This document shows, piece by piece, positions 54,538-64,000 of a DNA stretch of 64,000 bases. Origin of the DNA: Latrodectus hesperus. Lineage: Eukaryota > Arthropoda > Arachnida > Araneae > Theridiidae. How positions within the stretch are numbered: the first letter of the stretch is position 1; each line of letters begins with the position of its first letter. The DNA lies in assembly GCA_037975125.1 (NCBI GenBank), contig JAJQOW010000014.1:23707914-23771913 (forward strand). Direction: 5' to 3'. The notes beneath the pieces were generated by a model, which was not told the origin of the DNA, made no database searches, and worked only from the letters and a program-made list of their open reading frames with translations. The translations under genes were made by a program, and so were the position numbers.

Positions 54538-55735
54538 TAAAAAAGCTGCCACTTTTGAACATATAATTTCTCTTCTGTAGTCGATTCTTGTGAGTGTTAT
54601 TACGCGTTCAGAGTCACAATTACGTGATGAGCAGGAGGAAAAGAACGAATAGGGGTGGGCGAAGATGAAAGGATGACCCACTTGGGGAGGTCGCATAAAT
54701 AGCAAGGTATGGCCGCAGATCCACAGGTTTCTCTGAGTCCTCTTGGAATAATAATCCACGGCTTCTGTGAATAGTAAGTCTTCTATAATTTTTTTACTTT
54801 TTCTTTTCTTTCTGCTCTGAATTCTCATTTTTAGTATTTCTTTGAAGTCTTCAAGAATTCCTTTCTCGCTTACAAAATTTAGCATGAATTCAAATAAATA
54901 TCTTTTTATGATTTTAATTTAATTTTTGCAATAAAATTCTGAAATTACATCATTTAACCGTTGTGATAATAGCAATTATTTCAAAGCTTTATTTAGAAAT
55001 AAGCAAACACAGAATTAAATTTTGAAAAATTCATACAAATTGCGACTCTGAATAATTTTGCGCTCTTTTAAGTTAAATTATTAGTAGCGTAACATTTCTA
55101 TATATGTAGCGCTTCCATTAATTAAAAAATAATAATAAATGTTTTCCATTGGTTCAAAAACAGTGAAAGGAAAATGATTGGAAATCGATGAAAATATCGC
55201 CAATAACCCCAGAATTCAAAGGTGTTAAAAATATATATCGAGATAAATGCAGCGACAACGAATATATGTGAAGATTTGGTAGACTTAAAACAATTCAAAT
55301 CAGATTAGGACTTACTAAAATTTTATTTTTGATTTGGGAAGGGTATCACTTGTTATTTAATTTGCTATACTTATTTTTGTGTTATAAAATAAAGGTTTAT
55401 AATTTCTTTATTTTCTTCTTGTTGCAATATTCCTCTTATAATATTGTATGAACAGCATATATATGTATGTCTTTTATGGGTTAAGTATATTCTTTAACGC
55501 AAGCTTTATTTTCCTCTCTTGCTTTTGATTTTTGCATTATATTTTCATTTTATCATTTCTTTAACAGATATAGTAGATTACTGTGATCAAAAAGGTATAT
55601 GGTGTGGTAAATAAAAATAAAAAAGGCATAATTTATTATTTTCAAAATATACTTCTATGACTTCAATGCACTTTTGCTATGTTTATTCTAATCAAAAAAG
55701 TGTCATTAAAATGCTCTTGTAAATGTTCTTCAGAG
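54538..55735. other. Intergenic
   Basis: A minus open frame (54514-54885) encodes a Lys/Arg-rich N-terminal part and no known domain. Otherwise AT-rich. Confidence 0.55.
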
Positions 55736-55739
55736 TTCA

Positions 55740-56440
55740 AAGTGAATTTATTTTTCGAATTAATGGACTCAAAATTATAAACATGAAAAGACAATTTCAC
55801 ACACAACTTAGGGAATAACAAAGTTACTATTGAAAGGACATTGATGGGGCATTTCTTGAATGTGCAAAACAGACTGCAAAGGAAAGAGGTTACATAATCT
55901 TAGTACAAAATCCATGAGTTTTTTCGTTGGTCGTTTCGGCGACGAATTGCTTCAAGAAGATTCAAACAATAATCCATCTTGACTACCTGACCAGATGGAA
56001 GAATTCATTATGGATAACACAGAGACGAAGAAAACAGTCAACATTATATTGACTATCGAACGACTTTGATGTGGTACTTTCGGTGTCTTGCTTCGACTAA
56101 GCTGCAACTGTGCTAGGAACATATATCAGAGTTCCATCATCGTGTTTAAAAGAGGAATTGTGCCACGTGAAGGGATTTCTTCTGCCACTTGAACACGTGG
56201 TTGTTTTTGAAAACAATTTAAAATTTTCAGCAGAATTCAAAGTACGATGTGTCGTAACTTTAAATGTTCGTTTCAAGTTACTTAATCAAACTACGTAATG
56301 TTCAACAATGTCTCTTAGTGATGATAACAGAGTATCAGTTCTCTGACTAAATCGACCTGTCGCTTATTCAATCGAAGGGGACGGTCTACTCGATCACTAA
56401 TAATCTTAAAAGAATTCTCAGCAATCTTCTAATTTTTATA
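55740..56440 (-). pseudogene. Mariner-type transposase remnant
   Basis: Minus-strand fragments in three frames line up with a mariner catalytic domain: SIVNIMLTVFFVSVLSIMNS (about 56055-56000), LPSGQVVKMDYCLNLLEAIR then KNSWIL (about 56000-55905), and FPKLCVKLSFHVYNFESIN (about 55820-55765). The order and spacing fit ...MLTVFFD..GVVHHEFLP.GQTVN..Y...L.RLREAIR...NSW.LHHDNA...FLFPKLK. Catalytic Asp residues are not preserved. The N-terminal side (to 56440) is too decayed to assign with certainty. Confidence 0.65.
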
Positions 56441-57060
56441 CCAATCAAATATGGATAATTTTGATAGGATTATGACGTCTAAAAATGTCTTATACTATTT
56501 CCAACATTTCGGAAGCAGAGATTTCATTGCAAAAACAAGTTTAAATTCATGTTCGTCGTTCAATACGTTTCGTTTTAAAAAATCCACAGAATGAAAATCT
56601 CTCTGACATTTATTTTTTAACGAAAGAAAATTTGAGAAGTTCAACTAAATTTTTGAGTACATGTTTTACAAATCTGTTTTTATTATTTCAGGAATATTAG
56701 TTAAAAGAAAGTTTTTATTGTTAGCTTAAGCAAGGTAGTCTTAAAACTAAAAATATTGCAATTATCAGTTTGGATATCTATTAAGTAATGAACTTTTAAA
56801 AAATTTAAATCGTCCTTACCGATTTAAACTAATCATAAAGTGGATGCTTTGTCATATCTTTTTCATTTTGCTTTTGCAACAGTTTACGGTTAAAAATCTT
56901 TTTAACTGATTCCAAACATTTATAGAAATTCTAAATTTTTACGACTTTTATAAGCATTTTTGACGTAACTATTTATTAAACATTTATTTGATATAATTTT
57001 ACAGATGGTACATTTTACGAACTTTAAATAAATCTTTCCGGATACTCTATTTGATAGCAG
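56441..57060. other. Intergenic
   Basis: AT-rich, nothing recognised. Confidence 0.7.
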
Positions 57061-57534
57061 ACATGAATCACGATTTTGCAACAGTGATAACAATCCCAAT
57101 TTGACTTCCATTTCAGTGGTACATCATAAGACGTGAATCGCGGTTTTGAAACAGTGATAACAATCCCAATTTGACTTCCATTTCAGTGGCACATCATAAG
57201 ACATGGATCGCGGTTTTGAAACAGTGATAACAATCCCAATTTGACTTCCATTTCAGTGGCACATCATAAGACATGGATCGCGGTTTTGAAACAGTGATAA
57301 CAATCCCAATTTGACTTCCATTTCAGCGACACATCATAAGACATGGATCGTGATTTTGCAACAGTGATAACAATCCCAATTTGACTTCCATTTCAGTGGC
57401 ACATCATAAGACATGGATCGCGGTTTTGCAACAGGGATAACAATCCCAATTTGACTTCTATTTCAGTGGCACATCATGAGACATGGATCGCGGTTTCGCA
57501 ACAGTGATAACAATCCCAATTTGACTTCCATTTA
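57061..57534. repeat. 70-bp minisatellite, about 6.8 copies
   Basis: TTTCAGTGG(T/C) recurs exactly every 70 bp at 57111, 57181, 57251, 57321, 57391 and 57461. The unit includes CAACAGTGATAACAATCCC or AAACAGTGATAACAATCCC, then AATTTGACTTCCATTTCAG and ACATCATAAGACATGGATCG. Copies differ by only a few bases. The array ends within ACTTCCATTT before 57535. Confidence 0.96.
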
Positions 57535-57551
57535 TGTAGATAGATAGGTTT

Positions 57552-57662
57552 GGCTTCTTGTCGATCAAATGTCACTCTTCGCACTCGAGAGTTGTTTAAA
57601 CTAGGACTTGCAGTCTAAGGTGGATTCGGAACCAGTACAATCATCCATATCTCGACTCTCCT
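57552..57662 (-). repeat. SINE family A, reverse, decayed
   Basis: CTTGTCGATCAAATGTCACTC, AAGGTGGATTCGGAACC and AATCATCCATATCTCGACT are the inverse of the family body in the right order with substitutions. The head is not recognisable beyond 57662. Confidence 0.6.
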
Positions 57663-58087
57663 AGCCCTAGTGGTAGGACACCGCTTCTCAGGGAAAAGCC
57701 CTACTGAATAACAGAAGATAGATGTTGCAGTTCTACCTTCTGGGTGTACATCTGTTGGGCTGGAAGCTTGAGCGTTATCCGGATTGCTTCCCTTAGCACA
57801 CGTGAAAACAACCTTCTGTCTATAAAAAATCTTTCCTGAAGGCAATTATGTGGTGGACATTAATATGTCCTACAGTATCTTTGGTCATTAGTCAGTCCAT
57901 AACATTATGCCAAAAAATAAATAAGTAAATAAAAAATTCAATTTCTATGATAGGATTCAAACTGTTAAATCGAAGGTTAGAACGGTTATTCTTCGATGAC
58001 CTGCTCAACAGATAGATAAATAGATGTAAAGTTAAATATAATAAAGAACTGTATGATTGTATTGTCTTTTTACAATGGAAATTACGA
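57663..58087. other. Intergenic
   Basis: Mixed composition to 57860, no assigned feature; then AT-rich. Confidence 0.55.
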
Positions 58088-58096
58088 CTGAAAAGA

Positions 58097-58336
58097 GCAC
58101 AGGTGTCGTATAATCCATGATTCCAAATTCTGAATTTTTTGGCGATGAAGAAATGTTGCCAAGATGACGTATCGTGACGTGCGCAATGACGTAAATACTA
58201 GGGTTACCAAAATAGAATATTTCTGCATAATTTTTATAGGTCTCCATAAAATGATGTTGCCAGATGCATAAGAAAATCTGCAAATAAAATCACCAATCTC
58301 AGAATTTGGTGTCATGAATTATACGGCACCTGTGAC
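58097..58336. mobile_element. 240-bp MITE with 9-bp target duplication (MULE-like)
   Basis: Terminal inverted repeats of about 36 bp: left GCACAGGTGTCGTATAATCC and on to CCAAATTCTGA; the right, reversed, GTCACAGGTGCCGTATAATT and on to CCAAATTCTGA. CTGAAAAGA lies at 58088-58096 and 58337-58345. Nine-base duplications with long ends point to Mutator-like elements. Inside are three GACGT cores (TGACGTAT, TGACGTGC, TGACGTAA at about 58164-58194), similar to CRE half sites. No coding capacity. Confidence 0.8.
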
Positions 58337-58345
58337 CTGAAAAGA

Positions 58346-59582
58346 TGTGTTATCAAAGCTTTAAGAAAAAACTCTACTTTAATATTTAATAACGCAAATC
58401 AAACATCATATAAAATATTATTATACTTTTTAATTTAACTGGAAATGAATCTATGAGTTGAAATGATATGCTAGAGGAAGAACGTAAAGTCTGTTTAATA
58501 TTAGTGATTAAATTTCGTGTTCCACGAGGTTCAGTTCTGAAAAAAATTTTTTATTTTATAAATGAACGGTTTTGCTGGAAGAATCATGTGTAAGTGCTTA
58601 TTCAACGGTGACTGTTTAAAAATGTAACGTTGATTTCTAATAAAAGAGTTCGCTTTGTCTTTGAAGCAGGGTGACTGAAATCCCTTAACTTTCATAGAAA
58701 TAAAATGTGACCTTCAAAATTAATAAATGCCCTATAGTTTATTTAAGCGGAGCTTTTGAAATTGCATAACGATTTGAAAAATGAAACAAAAAGAGATTTT
58801 TATTTAATCAAAACAAAAGAAATATGCATTTTTGTTTTTGAGGTGAATTGAACACTGAATTCTTAGAAATCTTACATACTCTCACCACAAATCTTCAATA
58901 GACCATTCTTTATAAATGCTAAGTTTCTAGATATAGTGCCTTTATATAATAAAGTTTCAATGCATATAGTTTATAAATGTCAGCGATATAAATTATTTCA
59001 TCAAAACTTAACGTATGCTTTAATTAATCTTAAATACTCCACCACTTCGAGAATCAGAAAATCATCTCATAACATTAGCACGCAAAATAATTGAAGTATT
59101 TTTATTGAAAACAAATATTTCCAAAGAAATCAGCTGCTTTATATATATATATATATATAATTTTCGCAAAATAGTAAACTTGATTATATGTGGTTACCTT
59201 TTTTTTTAACAACATGAGCGAAACTTCAAAGTAGTTAAGCTTCATTTTTAGGTAATTTTTTACTCATTAATTAATTATTTAAGTTATTTAAATTTCACTT
59301 ATAATTATAACGATTCTCATACATTTTTGTTCGATTCTTTGCATGATGTTTGTCTTGACACCATGTTGTTGTAAGACCTTTTAACGAGGAGCGCGTAATT
59401 GACTCTCAAGAGGAATTTTCATAGACAAGAGACTAAAAACTTACAAGCACCCAACCCGGCATACAAAAAGTAGAAATTTAACGTCAACCTCATATATGTT
59501 CAACAACGCTGGTATCGAACGTGGAAACTTTCATCGCGAAGAGTAGCGTCCTATTACAATGAACCCTTGTTTTATAACTGGA
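58346..59582. other. Intergenic
   Basis: Mostly AT-rich. A patch at 59440-59560 has a B-box-like site in reverse (TGGTATCGAACGTGG), possibly an old SINE, but this is too weak to call. Confidence 0.55.
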
Positions 59583-59640
59583 AGTCTACATAGAAGAAAA
59601 ATAAAATTTTTTAGTCTACATAGAAGAAAAAATAAACTTT
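59583..59640. repeat. Short tandem duplication
   Basis: AGTCTACATAGAAGAAAAA is repeated twice about 29 bp apart. Confidence 0.8.
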
Positions 59641-59845
59641 AAATGTTTAAAAAAATGTAAGCATTATCATAATTTCAAGAAGAGGGATAGAATCGTGAGA
59701 GAGTTTCTGGAATTTTCTAACACTGAAATAAAAGTGGGCAATACGATCACATACATTTTTAATGTTAAAATTTCAAAAATTTTAAAGAACAATATTGATA
59801 TACTGTAATTTGGAATGTCTCATAAATTTATTAAAAAATTGGTAT

Positions 59846-59950
59846 GACAGCCCATGTGGGCAAAGGCCTACAGTGCCCATCTCTGTTTTCCTGCTCAAGA
59901 GGCCCTGGGTTGCGAAGTATATGTCCTGATTAGGCGATCAGCCTAACATG
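59846..59950 (+). repeat. Possible interspersed repeat fragment
   Basis: A GC-richer patch (CCCATGTGGGCAAAGGCC, TCAAGAGGCCCTGGGTTGCG) in AT-rich DNA, with a B-box-like GGGTTGCGAA. No second copy in the window; the call is by composition. Confidence 0.35.
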
Positions 59951-60600
59951 AAAAAAAGTAATTAATTGGTAAAAATAAAGGTATGCCGTAAGTCTAAGGA
60001 TTAAAAAAGGAGCTTAATTAAAATCTGTAAAGATTTTAAAACTGAAATTTAACTACGATGAGCTGATATTGGTTATAATAGCCAGGAAGACAGAATTAGT
60101 TAAGGCATGTTAGTAGAGTGTTGGAAATAACTAAAGAAAACGATACTTTAATGGTGAAGTTATATTAAAAATTGAATAAGAGTAGGATATTATTAAACAG
60201 TTTAAAAATTATAAAATAAAAATGTGATGAGAGAAATAATCAAAATAAGCATTAAAATCCAAGTAATTTTTATAATATGGCACAATAAATATTTTATCTG
60301 ATACTTAAATTTCTATATCCTAATCAATATTAGTGGAAAAAAGGAAATAGTTAAATAATTATATCGTAAAAAAGTCAAACACGAAATATTTAAATTTAAA
60401 TTTAGTGATAACTTTAGTAAATATATAAAAGTAGATAAAAATAATGCAAATAACCATAATGAGCCGTTTCAGAAAATATTTTGGAATGAACTTTTCGTAG
60501 GCTTTTTGAACCAAAAAGTTTAAATAGTGTACTCAAATCTGTTTACGTACTATTATTATTTTATAAATTTTTTCTTCTTTGTGTGATTACATAATATACA
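59951..60600. other. Intergenic
   Basis: AT-rich, nothing recognised. Confidence 0.7.
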
Positions 60601-60684
60601 AGGTAATTAAGAAAGTCCTTGCTGTGTGCTTTTAATGACCCAAAAGAAAGTGTAGTTGGAACTTATAGAAAGTGTAGTTGGTTG

Positions 60685-61302
60685 TTAGGCATCGAAGTAA
60701 TCATCATCGGAATCCAACACCGTCTACCAACCTGTCTCCAGTTGTGGAATCCCCTTTGCTGTAAAACTCAGGGGTTTGGGGGCAAAGAAGTCCATGAGTG
60801 CTTGACGCAAGTCTGCTTCATTCGTGAAGGATTTTCCACGAAGATGATTGTCCAGGGAATGGAAAAGGTGGTAATTTGATGGAGTAAGATCAAATGAGTA
60901 AGGCGGATGTCACAAAATCTACCAACGAAATCCATGTCTGGTATTCCTGGCCATCCACACGTCATGTGGTCTCGCGTAGTGGCCAACAACAGTACACCCT
61001 CTGCGATTGACCAATGCTGGCTCTCTCTGTCACAACGCTTGTTGCTCACGTTCCAATTGTTGGGAATACAGACTAGCAGTGACCGTTTAGACTCTTAGTA
61101 GCAACTCATAGGGAACCACTTGATGACCAAAAACCAGCTTCATCACACAGGGATAATTCTCTCGACCTGAATTTGTGAAGCCAATCCAAGCGCTTGACAT
61201 ATTCGGCGACTTGATGTATCAGCTGATAAGCCCTCATTGGAGTAATAAAGGAAACAACACCGAACCAGCTCCTTCGACACGTCCATTTCTCTTCGCTGAA
61301 GT
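60685..61302 (-). pseudogene. Mariner-like transposase, inactive
   Basis: The minus frame reads DLTPSNYHLFHSLDNHLRGK, SFTNEADLRQALMDFFAPKP, KGIPQLETGW, stop, TVLDSDDDYFDA, stop (60685-60687), the C-terminal third of a mariner transposase. In the third catalytic motif (usually PSDYHLF) the Asp is Asn. Upstream HYARPHDV (about 60975) corresponds to HDNARPH. Frames shift between 60930 and 61150, and the part near 61140-61300 (AEYVKRLDWLHKFRS) is less certain. A SINE lies directly beyond it at 61315. Confidence 0.85.
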
Positions 61303-61314
61303 ACGAGGTACGAT

Positions 61315-61702
61315 AGGCCGTGGTAGCCTAGTGGTAAGGATAACAGCCTTCTATCCGGAAGGGTGGGGTTCGATTCCCAATGGCGCCAAAGACCCACTGA
61401 GTGCATACGATATACGTGCTTGTTAAATCTGTGGAATTGAAAGTCCTGTTGTTGGTCGTTGAACAGTTACCATGTGTGCAATGGTGTGGAGAAATTTACT
61501 CCCCTTCAGATCAATGCCAAAATTGAGGGAGTAGATCCTCTGGTGCTGCCATTTATCGGAGGATTTGAAGAGCAAAAGTCGTACTTTCACCTTTATGGTG
61601 CTCTGATTAAAACGAAAGACGCTCCCAATTGACTTAAATTCGTATAGCCAATGCATAGCGAGCTTGGCTTGTCCAAGTGTCATTAGTAACAACACAACAA
61701 CA
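61315..61702 (+). mobile_element. tRNA-derived SINE, family C copy
   Basis: ACGAGGTACGAT / ACGAGTTACGAT (61303-61314, 61703-61714) is an 11-of-12 target duplication. Head GCCGTGGTAGCCTAGTGGTA (A box), B box GGGGTTCGATTCCC, body AAATTGAGGGAGTAGATCC and GTCGTACTTTCACCTTTATG, CATAGCGAGCTTGGCTTG, tail AACAACACAACAACAACG. It is a complete copy next to a mariner relic. Confidence 0.92.
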
Positions 61703-61714
61703 ACGAGTTACGAT

Positions 61715-61941
61715 TGATGAATGTGCGCTTTTATAACGACTGATATTCCTACTCTCGACTGACCGGTGTCTCAACCACGTCGTACACTAATTTGCATATG
61801 TATTCTCACTTCCACTCTGTTAAAGGGGAAAATAGCAAGTGCAACAAACCAGTACAAACTTGATTTATATATCCAGTGTTCACAGGTGCCAAGTTTAGTA
61901 CTGGTCTATATAATTTTTCTTATCACTCTATTTCTCTTTAA

Positions 61942-61945
<4 letters not shown>
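61715..61945. other. Short intergenic, possibly mariner-derived
   Basis: May contain the displaced N-terminal side of the mariner relic; no motif could be read. Confidence 0.4.

Positions 61946-61991
<46 letters not shown>
61946..61991. repeat. (TA)n microsatellite
   Basis: About 23 TA units. Confidence 0.95.
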
Positions 61992-61994
<3 letters not shown>

Positions 61995-62132
61995 CGCAAT
62001 TTTCATTAATTTCTCTTATCTGTTTTACTATACCGGATTTCGTGCAGAATTGCGTTTCGTCGAATTTCTTTGGCTTTTGATTTCGCTTATTAATTATTTA
62101 TTTCCTAAGTGAGAATTTTCTTACGCGATTCC

Positions 62133-62412
62133 CTTGTTGTTGTTGTTGTCGTGTGCCAAGCTAGACTAGCAATATGGGGTGCGCTGCTCCACTTTTTCAA
62201 CTGAACCATATTTCGGTTTGGAGTCCGACTTCTTCAGTACACACATGCCATAGGGACCCGTTTATAGGGTAGGCAACTATTTACAACACATTCATACACA
62301 GAAAGGACAAAGACAGGATAGAGAGTACAGCCATGCCCGAACTGGGATTCGAACCCAGGACCTCCCTATTCGTAGTCAGGAACTCTGACCACTAGACAGG
62401 GCGGGCGGCTAT
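62133..62412 (-). mobile_element. tRNA-derived SINE, family B, reverse
   Basis: The inverse of the copy at 43974: starts TTGTTGTTGTTGTCGTGTGCC (tail side), contains GTGCGCTGCTCCACTTTTTC, AGTCCGACTTCTTCAGTAC, GAACTGGGATTCGAACCCAG (B box) and TGACCACTAGACAGGGCGGG (head). The flanks share CGATTCC. Identity to copy 1 is high by eye. Confidence 0.92.
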
Positions 62413-63234
62413 CCGATTCCTATTCACTGCATTGTAAGTGCTTTTTAATTGTATTTTGAGAACTATTTTTCTTAGCTGTTCTCGAAGTTTTGTGCGATTT
62501 TTAAGCATTTCCTTCTATGCGATTATTGCCCACCATACAAAAATATGATAAAATACATGTTTGAGTGTATAGAATTTCAAAATTTAGCAATTTTCAAAAT
62601 TTTGCAAATTTTATACATGAAAATTCTTTGCGAAACTAAACATTTAATATTTTGAAATGAAAACTTATAAAATTAAAAAGAATTAAATTGTTCATATTAA
62701 TTTTGTCAAAGTTAAAAATTGAGTAATTTTTATAAAGTCCTATTAAAATCGAAAAAAAAAATTAATGTTGTTATTTATAATGCTTATGTTGATATCTAAG
62801 TTGTTTTCATTCGAATTATCTGAATTAGTTTTGTTCAATTTAAAAAGTTAGAGTAAATTTCAGTGATTGAGAACTATTGATTAATTAATGACAAAAATAC
62901 CTATATTAAAGGACAAAAGCATCTTTATATATATCATATTTGCACGTAAAGTACATTTGTAAAGTATAGTATCTTGTCTCATATTAATTATAACAAATGG
63001 ATGCTATGTTTATAAGAAAAGTTCTTCCCCTTTTTTGTTAAATGTCTTTCTAAATTTTCTTTTGTGAAAGTTGGCCAAAATGATGAGAAAAAAATTGTAG
63101 ACATTAATTTATAACATAGCTTTGAAAGGTACACAACTGTGCAAAAGAGCTGAAAACCTCAGAGCGTTAATAGAGGATCCTTACCGAAAAGTTCTTATTG
63201 GATATGTTTTCTCCAAAGGGTAGAATGCTTCTGA
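62413..63234. other. Intergenic
   Basis: AT-rich, nothing recognised. Confidence 0.7.
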
Positions 63235-63380
63235 GTGGCATCTGGCTTCGATTCAAAAGTTTCTGGGTGTAAATCCCACCTTGAGTATGGTTGTTTGTAG
63301 TGGTTCGGAATCCATTTAAAACCGTAGGTTCCGGTCTAATTAGTCCTTGTGTGTGTGTGGGGTTGGGGAGACAAACAAAA
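63235..63380 (+). repeat. SINE family A copy
   Basis: Degraded head, then GGGTGTAAATCCCACCTTGAG (B-box region), GTAGTGGTTCGGAATCCA, AACCGTAGGTTCCGGTC and TAATTAGTCCTTGTGTG; the A-rich segment is replaced by GT/GGG repeats before GACAAACAAAAAA. Confidence 0.8.
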
Positions 63381-63384
63381 AAAT

Positions 63385-63535
63385 TTTGGGAGGTATTTCT
63401 CAGGTTCGATCCTAGCCTTGTGGGATGTTTCATTCTTAGTTTATGCTTGCTCATGTGTCGGAATGGTGCTTGGGAGTTTTCCGGGTTTCCTCCTTTGCGA
63501 CCCGGGAATATGGCCCAGTATCTATGAAAATTAAA
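63385..63535 (+). repeat. SINE-like repeat fragment
   Basis: CAGGTTCGATCCTAGCC (B-box-like, 63402-63418) followed by GTTTTCCGGGTTTCCTCC and GACCCGGGAATATGGCCC. The TTTTCC(GGG)TTTCCTCC block is a style seen in some arthropod SINEs; recognition is from memory and tentative. It follows directly on a family A copy. Confidence 0.45.
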
Positions 63536-64000
63536 TATTTTGTGAATGCTCAAGACTACTACGTATTTATTAGCAAATATTTTAATAAGTTTGGTGATGT
63601 AATTGACTCCTTCGGAATATCAAGACTTATTATCTGGGGAATTGAAAGATTCAAGTTCGATTATAACAAGCTTTACATATTTGCATTTTTATGTCACATG
63701 AAATGACCCGCTATTTAAAAGCAATCCTCCCTTACAACAGCTTTCAGAATTTAATTATGTGATTCCAGATGACAAATAAAAAGCTTTTATGAAGAAGAAA
63801 TTATATGACCTCCAAAACTTTCCTTGAAATTTTTGATTTTGTTCCAATGGATACATAATGCATTTATTTACTTTAAATAATAAATTATATGGCTTTAAAT
63901 GAATTGTATGATTTTTAAATTTCAAAGGATAAAAATTATAAAGGTATACTAAATTTCGTTAAAGTTATTCATTGTATGTTGATCACACACATTAGGGGAT
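63536..64000. other. Intergenic, AT-rich to window end
   Basis: No gene. The + open frame 63443-63706 starts in the repeat above and carries no known motif. Confidence 0.65.

Noticed and set aside
54329..54580. Open frame with repeated Tyr-Ile
   Set aside because: It is a translation of the (TA)n tract.
54514..54885. 123-codon minus open frame
   Set aside because: No recognisable domain; it runs into the microsatellite.
57061..57534. CRISPR array
   Set aside because: The whole 70-bp unit repeats without unique spacers, and the genome is eukaryotic.

Overview
The window is AT-rich animal nuclear DNA. It holds the 3' half of one conserved protein-coding gene, cullin-5 (CUL5), on the + strand, followed by about 38 kb of gene-poor DNA full of transposon relics. 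The split gene, long AT-rich introns, several tRNA-headed SINE families with CAACAAC or A-rich tails, and many Tc1/mariner, pogo, piggyBac, hAT and RNase H-bearing non-LTR elements suggest an arthropod. A spider or other arachnid is my best guess, but the species cannot be fixed from this sequence.

Left part (1-26150): ten CUL5 exons run from 61 to 25663. They join in a consistent frame with GT/AG borders and encode about 447 residues, ending in the winged-helix tail with the NEDD8 acceptor lysine. The N-terminal part lies upstream of the window. CUL5 is the scaffold of a RING ubiquitin ligase (with RBX2, elongins B/C and SOCS-box receptors). Its introns have been enlarged by insertions: a CENP-B/Tigger-type remnant (640-1000, minus), a complete pogo/Tigger-like element with TIRs (3480-5368), a tRNA-SINE (5951), piggyBac-like relics (8962-10165 and 15128-16156), a hAT element with a perfect 8-bp target duplication (16355-17054), a non-LTR 3' end inserted into a hAT-like transposase relic (17417-19190), a tRNA-like repeat (20470) and a short hAT-like MITE (21009-21296). 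All four classes of cut-and-paste element appear dead.

Right part (26150-64000): I find no convincing host gene. Recognisable pieces are three Tc1-like elements with paired ends (30935-32303, 40415-41642, 42138-43542), another broken Tc1-like transposase (28636-29597, minus), two broken mariner-type transposases (55740-56440 and 60685-61302, minus), reverse transcriptase/RNase H fragments of non-LTR elements (32630, 49561-50846, 50848-51063, 53568-53885), several SINE families with measurable target-site duplications, a 70-bp minisatellite (57061-57534), a 36-residue open-frame tandem repeat (39616-40026), a 9-bp-TSD MITE (58097-58336) and (TA)n tracts.

There is no operon-like or pathway logic beyond CUL5. 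The strongest candidates for a second look are the palindromic TTAA-flanked end-to-end TIR pair at 45898-45946, the CRE-containing MITE at 58097, the promoter-like CCAAT/CRE/TATA cluster at 33668, the in-frame tandem repeat at 39616, and SINEs that share a body but carry different tRNA-like heads.
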